A stretch of DNA of 64,000 bases from Nonomuraea indica. GTDB taxonomy: Bacteria > Actinomycetota > Actinomycetes > Streptosporangiales > Streptosporangiaceae. This document shows, piece after piece, positions 34,978-45,460 of the stretch (positions are counted from its first letter, which is position 1; each line of letters begins with the position of its first letter). A program made the translations under genes and the position numbers. The stretch lies in contig NZ_KZ559468.1 of assembly GCF_002850745.1 (NCBI RefSeq), positions 62,001 to 126,000 on the forward strand. Reading direction: 5' to 3'. The notes under the pieces were generated by a model. That model saw nothing but the letters and a program-made list of their open reading frames with translations, was not told where the DNA came from and ran no database searches.

Positions 34978-36219
34978 ATGGCCGGTGGTTCGGCGAAACG
35001 CAGGCATCCGTACGAGCGGCCGGACCCGTTCACGGCGAACCCGTCGCCATCCGGGCGCGCCGGTGACGAAGGCGACGACGACGCCGGCGATCGTCACGGC
35101 CCGGGTCCCGGCACAAGCTTCCGTGCGAGTCCCGGTGCGAGCCACGGTGCGGGGCGCGGGGCAGGTCCCGGTGAGGGCCATGGTGAAGGCCCCGGTGAAG
35201 GCCCCGGTGAAGGCCCCGGTGAGGGCAGCGGCGCGGGGCGCGGTGCCGAGCGGGGGGCGGGGCGGACCGGACGGCATGGCACTGCGGGCGCGCGCGTCCG
35301 GCGCGGGGCCCGCGGCACGTACACCAGGCCCGGCCCGCGGGGCGCGTACGGGAGGCGGGGGCTGCGCGGCACGTACGGCGGGCGGGGACTGCGGGGCAGG
35401 CGCCCGGACGGGGGGAGACGCCGGGACGGCGGCGGCGGTGGGACGGCCGGTGGACGCAGGCGCGCCAGGCCCGGCAGGTCCTGGGTCGGATGGCTGTCGG
35501 CGGGCACGCTGACGCTGGCCGGTGGGATCGCGCTGCTGTTCGGCACCGGAGTCCCGCTGACGGGCGCCCCGTCCGGAACGGTCGCGGCCACGGACGGCGG
35601 GCAGCGCCCCCGGCCGGACGGCCCTGCCGCGGCGGCACGCGACCACGGCACCGGAGGCCCCCGTCCAGCGAGCTCCGGACAGGAGGCCGCGTCAGCAGGC
35701 CGCCCGGACGGCGGCACGGACGGCGGCCCGGACAGTGGTGCGGATGGCAGCGCGGGCAGTGCCCCGGATGGCAGCGCGGACAGCGGCCCGGACAGCGGCA
35801 CGGACGGCGGCCCGGACGGCGGCACGGACGGCGGCCCGGACGGTGGTGCGGGCGGTGGGCCGGAGGGTCTCGCCGACGGGGGTGCCGGCACGGCGACGTC
35901 GAAGGACACCGACCACCAGGCGGTCGAGTACTTCCGCGCCCGATGGGGTTCCGGCGACGCCGCCGCCAGGCACGTGAAGGACATCCGCACGGTCGGCGGA
36001 TATCTGCGCATCTACACCGACCTGCCCGAGTCGGCCGACGACTCGGCCGCCGCCCTCACCCTGTGCGAGCGCGGCCTGGCCTACCTCGGCGAGCGGGGCA
36101 CGAAGGAGCCGGTGGTGTTCGTGCAGGCCAGGCCGGGCGAGAACGGCAGGCCGGTGCTGGCGAACATCCTCGGCCCCGGCGACACGACCTGCCGGGTGAC
36201 GCATCCGGACCCCGGCTAG
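34978..36219 (+). CDS. single-pass membrane protein with Gly-rich repeats and a small C-terminal domain
   Basis: A 413-residue protein I cannot assign. Residues 1-175 are Gly/Arg-rich and basic, with five GEGP-type tetrapeptides; a membrane helix lies at about 179-200 (LSAGTLTLAGGIALLFGTG); then a repeat-rich Gly/Asp/Ser stretch; and finally a folded-looking domain of about 100 residues (HQAVEYFRARWGSGDAAARH, VGGYLRIYTDLPE, CERGLAYLGERG, and a last Cys in DTTCRV). The C-terminal domain is probably extracellular. The two repeat tracts are listed separately. Confidence 0.65.
   Translation: MAGGSAKRRHPYERPDPFTANPSPSGRAGDEGDDDAGDRHGPGPGTSFRASPGASHGAGRGAGPGEGHGEGPGEGPGEGPGEGSGAGRGAERGAGRTGRHGTAGARVRRGARGTYTRPGPRGAYGRRGLRGTYGGRGLRGRRPDGGRRRDGGGGGTAGGRRRARPGRSWVGWLSAGTLTLAGGIALLFGTGVPLTGAPSGTVAATDGGQRPRPDGPAAAARDHGTGGPRPASSGQEAASAGRPDGGTDGGPDSGADGSAGSAPDGSADSGPDSGTDGGPDGGTDGGPDGGAGGGPEGLADGGAGTATSKDTDHQAVEYFRARWGSGDAAARHVKDIRTVGGYLRIYTDLPESADDSAAALTLCERGLAYLGERGTKEPVVFVQARPGENGRPVLANILGPGDTTCRVTHPDPG
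35170..35229 (+). repeat. five 12-bp tandem repeats encoding GEGP
   Basis: GGTGAAGGCCCC occurs three times exactly and twice with changes, in frame, giving GEGH-GEGP-GEGP-GEGP-GEGS within the Gly-rich N-terminal half of the membrane protein. Confidence 0.85.
35704..35865 (+). repeat. 12-bp period Asp/Gly/Ser repeat tract
   Basis: About 13 degenerate copies of a 12-base unit encode xDGG or xDSG tetrapeptides (e.g. PDGGTDGGPDSG) in the external linker after the membrane helix. Confidence 0.8.
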
Positions 36220-36227
36220 GGCCGTGG

Positions 36228-36335
36228 TCACCGCACGCGCACCCGGCTCCTGAAGCACCGCTCGCACCGCTGGGTGACGACCCGGCCGATGCTCTCGACC
36301 GTCACCCACCGGTGCCGGAGATGGACCCGTCTCAC
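36228..36335 (-). CDS. possible very small basic protein
   Basis: A 35-codon frame begins at GTG 36335 with AGGG about 9 nt upstream and encodes VRRVHLRHRWVTVESIGRVV followed by TQRCERCFRSRVRVR. The CERC pair and basic composition are suggestive of a small nucleic-acid-binding peptide, but this is a short frame in GC-rich DNA and support is weak. Confidence 0.3.
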   Translation of the reverse strand: MRRVHLRHRWVTVESIGRVVTQRCERCFRSRVRVR

Positions 36336-36387
36336 CCGGCGGTCCCTACCCCGGGCGGTCGTCCGCCACGCGCGGCGCCCGCCGGGC

Positions 36388-36789
36388 TCACGCCCGGGGT
36401 TCGAGGCGCAGGGAGATCGAGTTGATGCAGTAGCGGTCGTCGGTCGGCGTCGCGTAGCCCTCGCCGTGGAAGACGTGGCCCAGGTGGGAGTCGCAGCGGG
36501 CGCAGCGCACCTCGGTCCGCACCATGCCGAGGCTGCGGTCCTCGACCAGCGTGACCGCCTCGGACTTCGACGGCTCGAAGAAGCTCGGCCAGCCGCAGTG
36601 CGACTCGAACTTGGCGTCCGACCTGAACAGCTCCGCTCCGCACGCGCGGCACGAGTAGACGCCCTCGGTCCTGGTGTCGACGTACTCCCCGGTGAACGGC
36701 CGCTCGGTGCCCGCCTGCCGGAGGACGTGGAACTCCTCGGGCGACAGCTGCACCTGCCATTCGGCTTCGCTCTTGACCACCTTGTCCAT
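36388..36789 (-). CDS. msrB: peptide-methionine (R)-S-oxide reductase
   Basis: A 133-residue MsrB that reduces methionine-R-sulfoxide in proteins. Zinc ligands are C47, C50, C96 and C99 (CRAC and CARC), the catalytic cysteine is C121 in [10 protein letters not shown], and C65 in SHCGWPS may be the resolving cysteine. HLGHVF is the family core. ATG 36789 lacks a Shine-Dalgarno sequence, but TACGCT lies 6 nt upstream, so the message is probably leaderless. Confidence 0.95.
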   Translation of the reverse strand: MDKVVKSEAEWQVQLSPEEFHVLRQAGTERPFTGEYVDTRTEGVYSCRACGAELFRSDAKFESHCGWPSFFEPSKSEAVTLVEDRSLGMVRTEVRCARCDSHLGHVFHGEGYATPTDDRYCINSISLRLEPRA

Positions 36790-37101
36790 ACGTTCAGCGT
36801 ACGAGATGTGGCAAAAAGAGATCTCCGCCGGGAGAGCATCCTTTCTGCGGCGAATTCGCGTCTTTGTAGGCAAGGGGGTGTCATCACCTCCTGCTCAGGG
36901 TGGGATCGCTCGCCGGATCGCCCGAGCGGCACAGCCCACGCCCGTGCTGGAGCCGCAGGGGATCACCGGCCGGCCGGGTGGCGCGCCAGCGCCCGGACCG
37001 GTCCGGGGCGGGTGGTCTGCGGTCCGTCCCGTCGAGCCCTCGGTCCCGCCACCGAGGCGGGCTCCGGGACGGACCCACCCACTCGGGGGTAGGTTCGGGT
37101 C
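36790..37101. other. 312-bp intergenic region between divergent msrB and the LigD-type polymerase gene
   Basis: It holds two leaderless-type -10 boxes, TACGCT for msrB (36796-36801, minus strand) and TAGGTT for the polymerase gene (37090-37095, plus strand), each exactly 6 nt from the start codon. The rest shows no gene or clear motif. Confidence 0.5.
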
Positions 37102-38106
37102 ATGCCATCGCCGTTCATCGAGCTCAAGGTGGGGGAGCGGACCGTCAAGGTCACCAACCCCGACAAGGTCTACTTCCCGGAGCTCGGCGCCACCAAGCGC
37201 GAGCTCGTCGAGTACTACGTGAGCGTCGGCGAGGGCGCGCTCCGGGCGATGCGCGACCGCCCCACCAACCTCAAGCGCCATCCCGACGGCATCCACACCG
37301 AGGCCATCTACCAGAAGCGGATGCCCGCCAAGCACCCCGACTGGCTGGAGACGGTGACCGTCACCTTCCCCAGCGGGCGCACGGCCGACTCGCTGCGGGT
37401 GACCGAGGTGGCCGCCATCGCCTACTGCGCCAACCTCGGCACCATCGACTTCCACCCGTGGCAGGTGCGCGCCGGCGACGTGGAGCACCCCGACGAGCTG
37501 CGGATCGACCTCGACCCGCAGCCGGGCGTCGCGTTCGCCGCCGTCCGCGAGGCCGCGTTCCTGACCCGCGAGGTGCTCGGCGAGCTGGGCATGACGGGGT
37601 TCGTGAAGACGTCCGGCAACCGCGGTCTGCACATCGCCGTCCGCATCGAGCCGCGCTGGGACTTCGTGCAGGTGCGGCACGCCGGCATCGCCCTGGCCCG
37701 CGCCGTCGAGGACCGCGCCCCCCACCTGGTGACGACCGCCTGGTGGAAGGAGGAGCGGGGCGAGCGGGTGTTCGTGGACTTCAACCAGAACGCCCGCGAC
37801 CGCACCGTGGTCAGCGCGTACTCGGTGCGCGCCCGGCCGGCGGCGACCGTCTCGGCCCCGCTGACCTGGGACGAGCTGACGGACGCCGAGCCGGCCGACT
37901 TCGACATCCGGACCGTCCCGGCCCGCTTCGCCAGGCTGGGCGACGTGCACGCGGCCATCGACGACCGGTCCCACTCGATCGAGCCGCTGCTCGAAAGGTA
38001 CGCCGCCGACGACCGCGGCGACCTGCCGTACCCGCCGAACTACCCGAAGATGCCGGGGGAGCCGAGGCGCGTGCAGCCGAGCAAGGCGCGGCCGGCCGAG
38101 GGCTGA
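37102..38106 (+). CDS. LigD-type NHEJ polymerase (archaeo-eukaryotic primase domain)
   Basis: A 334-residue stand-alone polymerase domain of the LigD/PolDom family, which fills gaps with ribonucleotides during non-homologous end joining. Catalytic aspartates are D136 and D138 in DELRIDLDPQ, the nucleotide-binding segment is KTSGNRGLHIAV with H177, and the third Asp is in VFVDFNQN. It opens with the typical VTNPDKVYFPELG. No Ku gene is in the window; an ATP-dependent DNA ligase lies at 45457. A TAGGTT box 6 nt upstream indicates a leaderless start. Confidence 0.93.
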   Translation: MPSPFIELKVGERTVKVTNPDKVYFPELGATKRELVEYYVSVGEGALRAMRDRPTNLKRHPDGIHTEAIYQKRMPAKHPDWLETVTVTFPSGRTADSLRVTEVAAIAYCANLGTIDFHPWQVRAGDVEHPDELRIDLDPQPGVAFAAVREAAFLTREVLGELGMTGFVKTSGNRGLHIAVRIEPRWDFVQVRHAGIALARAVEDRAPHLVTTAWWKEERGERVFVDFNQNARDRTVVSAYSVRARPAATVSAPLTWDELTDAEPADFDIRTVPARFARLGDVHAAIDDRSHSIEPLLERYAADDRGDLPYPPNYPKMPGEPRRVQPSKARPAEG

Positions 38107-38298
38107 CATCGCCGCCGGTCCCGCGTCCGGGCGGCGGGGCGCCGGGCCCGCACGGTCGGCCCCCTCCGGCCGCCGTGACGCCCGGGCTCACCGGCCGTGC
38201 GGACGCGTGGTGCGCCGACCGCGCACGTGCCCGGAACGTAACTCCACGGGGTGGCTCCGGCCGTTTCGCCGGGGTGAGAGACCTTCTACCGAGAGGGA

Positions 38299-38325
38299 GA
38301 ATCCTCTGCCGATAGGAGAGGATTC
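38299..38325. terminator. 9-bp hairpin between convergent genes
   Basis: GAATCCTCT (38299-38307) pairs perfectly with AGAGGATTC (38317-38325), loop 9 nt. It lies between the polymerase gene and the convergent TPR gene (stop at 38373) and may terminate one or both transcripts. The rest of 38107-38372 shows no gene. Confidence 0.5.
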
Positions 38326-38372
38326 CTCCTCCGTGGGCCGCGGGTGGCCTGCGGGCGCCTCAGGCCGCCGGG

Positions 38373-39287
38373 TCAGGCGTCGCCGAATTCCAGCTCCAGC
38401 GCGCGGGTGAAGTCGGAGATCGCCTCCTCGTGCCGTTCGAGTTCCTGCAGGATCTCGCCGCGCACCCGGAACGCCCAGATGTAGCCGGGGTCGAGCTGGA
38501 TGGCCCGGTCGAGGTCGCGCAGCGCGGCCTCGTTGTCGCCCAGCTCGCTCAGCACCGCGCCGCGGCTGCCGAGCGCCCGGTCGTGGTCGGGGTCCAGCTC
38601 GATCGCCTTGTTCAGGTCGGCGAGGGCCTCCTCGTAGCGGTCGATCATCCGGTACGCCTCGCCGCGCCGGCTCCAGCCGCGCACGTAGGCGGGATCGAGG
38701 TCCAGCGCCTTGGTGTAGTCGTCGATGGCCTCCGCGTACAGGTGCATGCGCTGGTAGAGGTCGCCGCGGGCCAGCCAGGAGTAGGCGATCTCCCCGTTCA
38801 CCGCGATGATCTTGGCGTGCTCGTCCAGCGCCTCGTCCATGCGGCCGAGGTCGGCCAGGGCGTCCGCCCTGGCCTCCAGGACCCACAGCGACTCCGGCGA
38901 CAGGGTGAGCGCGTGCTCGAAGTCGTCCAGGGCCTCCCGGTAACGGCCGAGCGAGGCGTAGGCCTGTCCGCGCGAGCCGAGCGCGTACGCGCTGTCGGGC
39001 TCCAGCCGCAGCGCCTCGTCGAAGTCGGACAGCGCCGCCTCGTAGCGCGCGATCAGGCGGTGGCTCTCACCGCGCATCCGCCAGGCGCGCGCGTTGTCCG
39101 GCTCCAGCGCGATCGCCTCGGTCAGGTCGGCGACGGCCGCGTCGTGACGGGACAGCGCGATGTACGACTCGGCCCGGCTGCGCAGCACGGAGGCCCGCGA
39201 CCGGGCGGCCTCCTCGGGCAGCTCGGGCAGGGGGGTGGGCGGGCCGGCGGGCTCGGCCCCGCGCCCGGCGATGATCTCCTCGCTCAT
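38373..39287 (-). CDS. tetratricopeptide repeat protein
   Basis: A 304-residue protein made almost entirely of eight 34-residue TPR units from about residue 33 to the end, each with the pattern A-x-x-x-R-G-x-x-x-x-x-x-x-R-Y-x-x-A-L-x-D-x-x-x-A-L-x-L-x-P-D. The units are very similar to each other. There is no signal peptide or membrane segment, so it is a cytosolic protein-protein interaction scaffold. Partner unknown; neighbours give no hint. Confidence 0.9.
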   Translation of the reverse strand: MSEEIIAGRGAEPAGPPTPLPELPEEAARSRASVLRSRAESYIALSRHDAAVADLTEAIALEPDNARAWRMRGESHRLIARYEAALSDFDEALRLEPDSAYALGSRGQAYASLGRYREALDDFEHALTLSPESLWVLEARADALADLGRMDEALDEHAKIIAVNGEIAYSWLARGDLYQRMHLYAEAIDDYTKALDLDPAYVRGWSRRGEAYRMIDRYEEALADLNKAIELDPDHDRALGSRGAVLSELGDNEAALRDLDRAIQLDPGYIWAFRVRGEILQELERHEEAISDFTRALELEFGDA

Positions 39288-39305
39288 GCCGGGAATGTAT
39301 CCGAA

Positions 39306-40757
39306 CTAGATCTGGATGATGGCCGCCTTCTCGCGGGTGTACTCCAGCACCGCGTCGTGCCCGTACCCGCTGTCCTTCACGCCGCCGAACGGCAGGCCGG
39401 GCGGCATCTGGCGGAAGGTGTTGACCCACACCGTGCCGGCCTGCAGGTCGCGGACGAACCGGTGGGCGCGGCCCAGCTCGCGTGTCCAGACCCCGGCGGC
39501 CAGCCCGTACGGCGAGTCGTTGGCGATGCGCAGCGCCTCCTCGTCGTCGTCGAACGGGATCGCCACCGCCACCGGCCCGAAGATCTCCTCCTGGCAGACG
39601 CGCAGCCGGTTGTCGGTCGTGGCGTACAGGGTGGGGGCGACCCAGTAGCCGCCCGGCAGCCGCGGCACCACCTCGGCTCCGCGCCGGCCGCCGAAGACGA
39701 GCCGAGCCCCCTCCTTCTCGGCCAGGTCGAGGTAGGAGGTGACCCGCTCGTACTGGCCCTGGGAGACGATCGGGCCCATCGTGGTGCCCGGGTCGAGCGG
39801 GTCGTCGAGCACCAGTCCGGCGGCCGCCCGCTCGATGCGTTCGAGCATCTCGTCCCAGATCGACCGGTGCAGGAGGATCCGCGAGCCGGCCACGCACACC
39901 TGGCCGGCATTGCCCGTGTAGACGGAGTTCACGGTGACGCCCTGGGTGGCGGCGTCGAGGTCGGCGTCGGGGAAGACGATGTTCGGCGACTTGCCGCCCA
40001 GCTCGAACGTCATCGGCTTGAGCGCGTCGGCCGAGGCCCGGGTGATGACCCGGGCGGTGTCGGTGGACCCGGTCAGGCTGATGCGGTGCACGCCGCGGTG
40101 CCGCACCAGGGCGTCGCCGACCTCCTCGCCGAGGCCGCTGACGATGTTCAGCACGCCGGGCGGAAGCACCTCCGCCAGCAGCTCGCCGAGCCGCAGCACC
40201 GACACGCTCGCCTGCTCCGCGGGCTTGACGATCACCGTGTTGCCCGCGGCCAGCGCGTAGGCGGCCTTGGCGGAGAACGTGGAGACGGGGGAGTTCCACG
40301 GGATGACGCACAGGGCCACGCCGTAGGGCTCGCGGCGGGTCAGGCCGAGCGCGTCGGGGCCGAGGATGACGGTGTCGCCCTTGACCGCGTCCAGGCACTG
40401 GGCGGCGGCGAGCTGCCACAGGTGGGCCATGCCGGGCAGGTCCCGGTGCAGGGTGTCGCGCAGGATCCGGCCGTTGTCGCGGGTCTCCAGCCGGGCCAGT
40501 TCCTCGGCGTGCTCGGTGAAGACGGCGGCGACCCGGCGCAGCAGGTGCGCCCGGCCCAGCGCGGGCATGGCCGACCAGCGCGGGAACGCCCGCCCGGCGG
40601 CCGCCACGGCCGCGTCCGCGTCGCGCGGGCCGCTCGCGGGCACCCGGGCCCACGGCTCGCCGGTGGCGGGGTTGACCGAGTCGAGGGTCCTGCCGTCGGC
40701 CGCGGGGACGAGCCGGCCGTCGATGAGGTTGCGATAGTCAGCCACGCCACCAAGCAT
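39306..40757 (-). CDS. aldehyde dehydrogenase family protein
   Basis: A 483-residue NAD(P)-dependent aldehyde dehydrogenase. The general base is in FELGGKS (about E252), the nucleophile in NAGQVCVAGSR (about C286), and VIPWNSP with KPAEQASVS are the coenzyme-binding segments. EEIFGPV follows. Substrate is not evident; the closest look is to betaine-aldehyde or phenylacetaldehyde-type enzymes. Start is uncertain: ATG 40757 lies inside a 14-bp palindrome, and GTG 40745 just past it is equally possible. The gene stops 18 bp before the TPR gene start and may be cotranscribed with it. Confidence 0.92.
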   Translation of the reverse strand: MLGGVADYRNLIDGRLVPAADGRTLDSVNPATGEPWARVPASGPRDADAAVAAAGRAFPRWSAMPALGRAHLLRRVAAVFTEHAEELARLETRDNGRILRDTLHRDLPGMAHLWQLAAAQCLDAVKGDTVILGPDALGLTRREPYGVALCVIPWNSPVSTFSAKAAYALAAGNTVIVKPAEQASVSVLRLGELLAEVLPPGVLNIVSGLGEEVGDALVRHRGVHRISLTGSTDTARVITRASADALKPMTFELGGKSPNIVFPDADLDAATQGVTVNSVYTGNAGQVCVAGSRILLHRSIWDEMLERIERAAAGLVLDDPLDPGTTMGPIVSQGQYERVTSYLDLAEKEGARLVFGGRRGAEVVPRLPGGYWVAPTLYATTDNRLRVCQEEIFGPVAVAIPFDDDEEALRIANDSPYGLAAGVWTRELGRAHRFVRDLQAGTVWVNTFRQMPPGLPFGGVKDSGYGHDAVLEYTREKAAIIQI

Positions 40758-40764
40758 ATGCTTG
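40751..40764. promoter_or_regulatory. 14-bp palindrome at the aldehyde dehydrogenase start
   Basis: CAAGCATATGCTTG is a perfect palindrome, followed at once by another CTTG. It overlaps the ATG of the dehydrogenase or, with the GTG start, sits 5 nt upstream of it. The form resembles MarR- or GntR-type operators with a TTG-rich half site. No such regulator is adjacent. Confidence 0.6.
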
Positions 40765-40791
40765 CTTGATTGGCGGGGGCCAGAGGAGCTC

Positions 40792-40797
40792 TAGGAT
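40792..40797 (+). promoter_or_regulatory. -10 box for leaderless laccase-domain gene
   Basis: TAGGAT lies exactly 6 nt before the ATG at 40804; no Shine-Dalgarno sequence is present. Confidence 0.55.
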
Positions 40798-40803
40798 CGA
40801 GGC

Positions 40804-41511
40804 ATGCTGCTGGCTCCCGGCGTGCACGTCGCCGTCACCGACCGCCACGGGGGCGTGAGCGCCCCGCCGTACGGCTCGCGCAACCTCGGCGGGCTGGTCG
40901 GCGACGCCCCCGCCGCCGTCCGGGCCAACCGCGACGGCCTCGTGGCCGAGCTGGGCGTACGGGCCGTGGTGTTCATGCGGCAGGTGCACGGCGCGGACGT
41001 CGCGTACGTGGGCGAGCCGTTCGGCGACGACCCCCCGCCGCTCGACGGGGTCTTCACCGGCGAGCCGCGGCTGGCCCTCGCCTCGCTGGGCGCCGACTGC
41101 CCGGCGGTGCTCGTGGCCGACCCCGAGGCGCGCCTGGTGGGCGCCGCCCACTCCGGACGGCCCGGCACCGAGGCGGGCGTGGCGGCGGAGCTGGTCTCGG
41201 CCATGGCGGCCAAGGGCGCGCGGCCGGAGCGGATGGCGGCGTTCGTCGGGCCCGGCGCGTGCGGGCGCTGCTACGAGGTGCCCGCCGACCTGCGCGAACG
41301 GGTGGCGGCACGGGTGCCCGAGACCTGGTCCGCCACCTCCTGGGGCACCCCCGCCCTCGACCTGCGGGCCGGGATCGAGGCACAGCTGCGCCGGGCGGGC
41401 GTCGTGGAGGTGCGGTACGACGCCCGGTGCACCATCGAGTCGGCGGAGCTGTACTCCCACCGGCGCGAACGCGCCTGCGGGCGGTTCGCCGGGCTCATCT
41501 GGCTGGACTGA
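40804..41511 (+). CDS. YfiH/laccase-domain protein (purine nucleoside phosphorylase type)
   Basis: A 235-residue protein of the DUF152/YfiH family, whose members bind zinc and act on purine nucleosides. The metal ligands are H62 in RQVHGADV, C99 in GADCPAVL and H116 in AAHSGRPG. In most actinobacteria the gene follows ftsZ in the division cluster; here it is elsewhere, so this could be a second copy. The start is leaderless-type. It is divergent from the aldehyde dehydrogenase. Confidence 0.9.
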   Translation: MLLAPGVHVAVTDRHGGVSAPPYGSRNLGGLVGDAPAAVRANRDGLVAELGVRAVVFMRQVHGADVAYVGEPFGDDPPPLDGVFTGEPRLALASLGADCPAVLVADPEARLVGAAHSGRPGTEAGVAAELVSAMAAKGARPERMAAFVGPGACGRCYEVPADLRERVAARVPETWSATSWGTPALDLRAGIEAQLRRAGVVEVRYDARCTIESAELYSHRRERACGRFAGLIWLD

Positions 41512-41560
41512 GCCCCCGCAGGCCCCGACCCGCCCCGCCGGACGCCCGCCCCGCGAGATG

Positions 41561-41586
41561 ATCGCGGCGGGAACCCGCGATAGGGT
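41561..41586 (+). promoter_or_regulatory. operator-like inverted repeat and -10 box upstream of osmC
   Basis: ATCGCGG (41561-41567) and CCGCGAT (41575-41581) form a 7-bp inverted repeat that runs into TAGGGT (41581-41586), a good -10 hexamer. A repressor bound here would block the osmC promoter. Confidence 0.45.
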
Positions 41587-41615
41587 CGGAAGACCACTAC
41601 GGAGGGAGCATTCAC

Positions 41616-42041
41616 ATGGCCACCACCCGCACCGCCACCACCCAGTGGAAGGGCGCCCTGCTCGACGGTTCCGGCACGGTCGCGCTGGAGAGCTCGGGCG
41701 TCGGCACGTTCGAGGTCTCCTGGCCCTCCAGGGCCGAGGCCGCCAACGGCAAGACCTCCCCCGAGGAGCTCATCGCCGCCGCGCACTCCTCGTGTTTCTC
41801 GATGGCGCTGTCGCACGGCCTGGCCGGAGCCGGCACGCCGCCGGAGTCGCTGCGCACGAGTGCCGACGTGACGTTCCAGCCGGGCGAGGGCATCACCGGC
41901 ATCGTGATCACCGTCGAGGGGCAGGTGCCCGGCATCAGCGCCGAGCAGTTCCAGGAGGCGGCCGAGACGGCCAAGGCCAACTGCCCGGTGAGCAAGGCCC
42001 TGGCCGGCACCACCATCACGCTCAAGGCCTCGCTCCTCTAG
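41616..42041 (+). CDS. OsmC-family peroxiredoxin
   Basis: A 141-residue OsmC/Ohr-fold protein that detoxifies organic hydroperoxides. The two redox cysteines are C60 in AAAHSSCFSMALS and C123 in KANCPVSKAL; TSPEELIAAAHS is the OsmC signature. GGAGGG lies 9 nt before the ATG. It stands alone with its own promoter and an operator-like repeat. Confidence 0.94.
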   Translation: MATTRTATTQWKGALLDGSGTVALESSGVGTFEVSWPSRAEAANGKTSPEELIAAAHSSCFSMALSHGLAGAGTPPESLRTSADVTFQPGEGITGIVITVEGQVPGISAEQFQEAAETAKANCPVSKALAGTTITLKASLL

Positions 42042-42074
42042 CGCGAGCGCGATCGCGTGCGACAATCGGGTCAC

Positions 42075-44198
<2,124 letters not shown>

Positions 44199-44201
44199 CC
44201 G

Positions 44202-44654
44202 TCACGGCTCGCGGGCCGCGCCGGCCGTCAGCAGGACCAGGACGAACGTGGCCACGCCCGCCACGCCGTGCAGGGCCACCGCCACCACGGGGAAGCGCCG
44301 CTCGGCCCCCCTGGCGTGCCGGCCGCCGCCCAGCCAGCGGGTGAACATGACGAACCCGAGCAGCACCGCCGTCGCCAGCGTCCCGAACGCCGTCCAGGCC
44401 AGCGCCCGCGACCCGGTCAGGAGATGGCCGACCCAGCAGCCGAGCGCCGTGACGGCCAGCGTGGGGTGCGACAGGACCAGCGTCAGCGGGAAGCGGGTGA
44501 CCTTGGCGGCCTGCCGGCGCAGCCCGCCGCCCGACAGCCACAGGCGGAGCAGGTAGAACCCGACGAGCGCGGTCGACACCCACGTCACCGTGGTGAGCAG
44601 CCCCACCTGGGCCTCCTTCGGTCCCGGTCCTGCCGAGAACGTTATGCCGGTCAT
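44202..44654 (-). CDS. small four-helix membrane protein
   Basis: A 150-residue integral membrane protein with four hydrophobic helices (beginning at about residues 18, 55, 80 and 120). Conserved-looking histidines sit in or near helices (LTLVLSHPTLAV, VGHLL, VALHGVAG), which would suit heme or quinone contact, but no family is certain. GAGGGG lies just before the ATG. It is convergent with glgX and divergent from the reductase at 44738. Confidence 0.65.
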   Translation of the reverse strand: MTGITFSAGPGPKEAQVGLLTTVTWVSTALVGFYLLRLWLSGGGLRRQAAKVTRFPLTLVLSHPTLAVTALGCWVGHLLTGSRALAWTAFGTLATAVLLGFVMFTRWLGGGRHARGAERRFPVVAVALHGVAGVATFVLVLLTAGAAREP

Positions 44655-44737
44655 TCCCCCTCTGCCAGGAGGTGCGGCAGAACTGGGCAAGGTGGGCGTG
44701 CGGCCTGGTTGTCGGAGGCGTATGCCAAGGTAGAGGA

Positions 44738-45460
44738 GTGCGTCGCATCCATCCAGACATACAAGACGATCCGGACATTGCGCTGGCCTACGCCTACCCC
44801 GAGGGACGGCCGTGGCTGCGCGTCAACATGGTCGCCAGCGCCGACGGCGCCACCTGGGTCGACGGCAGGTCGGGGGGCCTGTCGAGCAGGGGCGACCGGC
44901 GGATCTTCGGGGTCCTGCGCGGGATGGCCGACGTGATCGTCGCCGGGGCCGCCACCGTGCGGGCCGAGGGCTACGGCGCGGTCGAGCCGCGCGAGTCGTG
45001 GCGGGCGCTGCGCGCGGGCCGGCCGCCGGCGCCGCCCCTCGCGGTGGTCACCCGCAGCCTCGACCTCGACCTCGACGGCCCGCTGTTCCACGGAGCGGTG
45101 TCCCGCACGATCGTCCTCACCTGCGAGGCCGCCCCCCGCGAGCGCCGCAAGGCCGCCGCCGAGCTGGCCGACGTGGTCGTGGCCGGCGACACCGGGGTGG
45201 ACCTGCAGGCGGCCGTGCGCGAGCTGCACGCCCGCGGGCTGACCAGGCTGCTGTGCGAGGGCGGGCCGCGGCTCAACGCCCAGCTCGCCGCCGCTGGTCT
45301 GCTCGACGAGCTGTGCCTGACGATCAGCCCGATGCTGGTCGGCGGCGGTGCGGCGCGCGTGCTCAACGGCGAGCCGTCGCGGGTCGGGCTGGGCCTGGAC
45401 CACGTGCTGGAGGAGGACGGCGTCCTGTTCTGCCGCTACACGAGGGGAGCCGACGCATGA
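44738..45460 (+). CDS. RibD C-terminal / dihydrofolate reductase-like pyrimidine reductase
   Basis: A 240-residue stand-alone reductase domain (RibD_C), with RVNMVASADGATWVDGRSGG, then MADVIVAGAATVRAEGYG and LTRLLCEGGPRLNAQL. RibD-type domains reduce a ribosylamino-pyrimidine with NADPH in riboflavin synthesis, but stand-alone copies in actinobacteria often have other roles. No other rib gene is nearby. The stop overlaps the start of an ATP-dependent DNA ligase (ATGA), so the two are cotranslated, a pairing seen in several actinobacteria. Confidence 0.88.
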   Translation: MRRIHPDIQDDPDIALAYAYPEGRPWLRVNMVASADGATWVDGRSGGLSSRGDRRIFGVLRGMADVIVAGAATVRAEGYGAVEPRESWRALRAGRPPAPPLAVVTRSLDLDLDGPLFHGAVSRTIVLTCEAAPRERRKAAAELADVVVAGDTGVDLQAAVRELHARGLTRLLCEGGPRLNAQLAAAGLLDELCLTISPMLVGGGAARVLNGEPSRVGLGLDHVLEEDGVLFCRYTRGADA

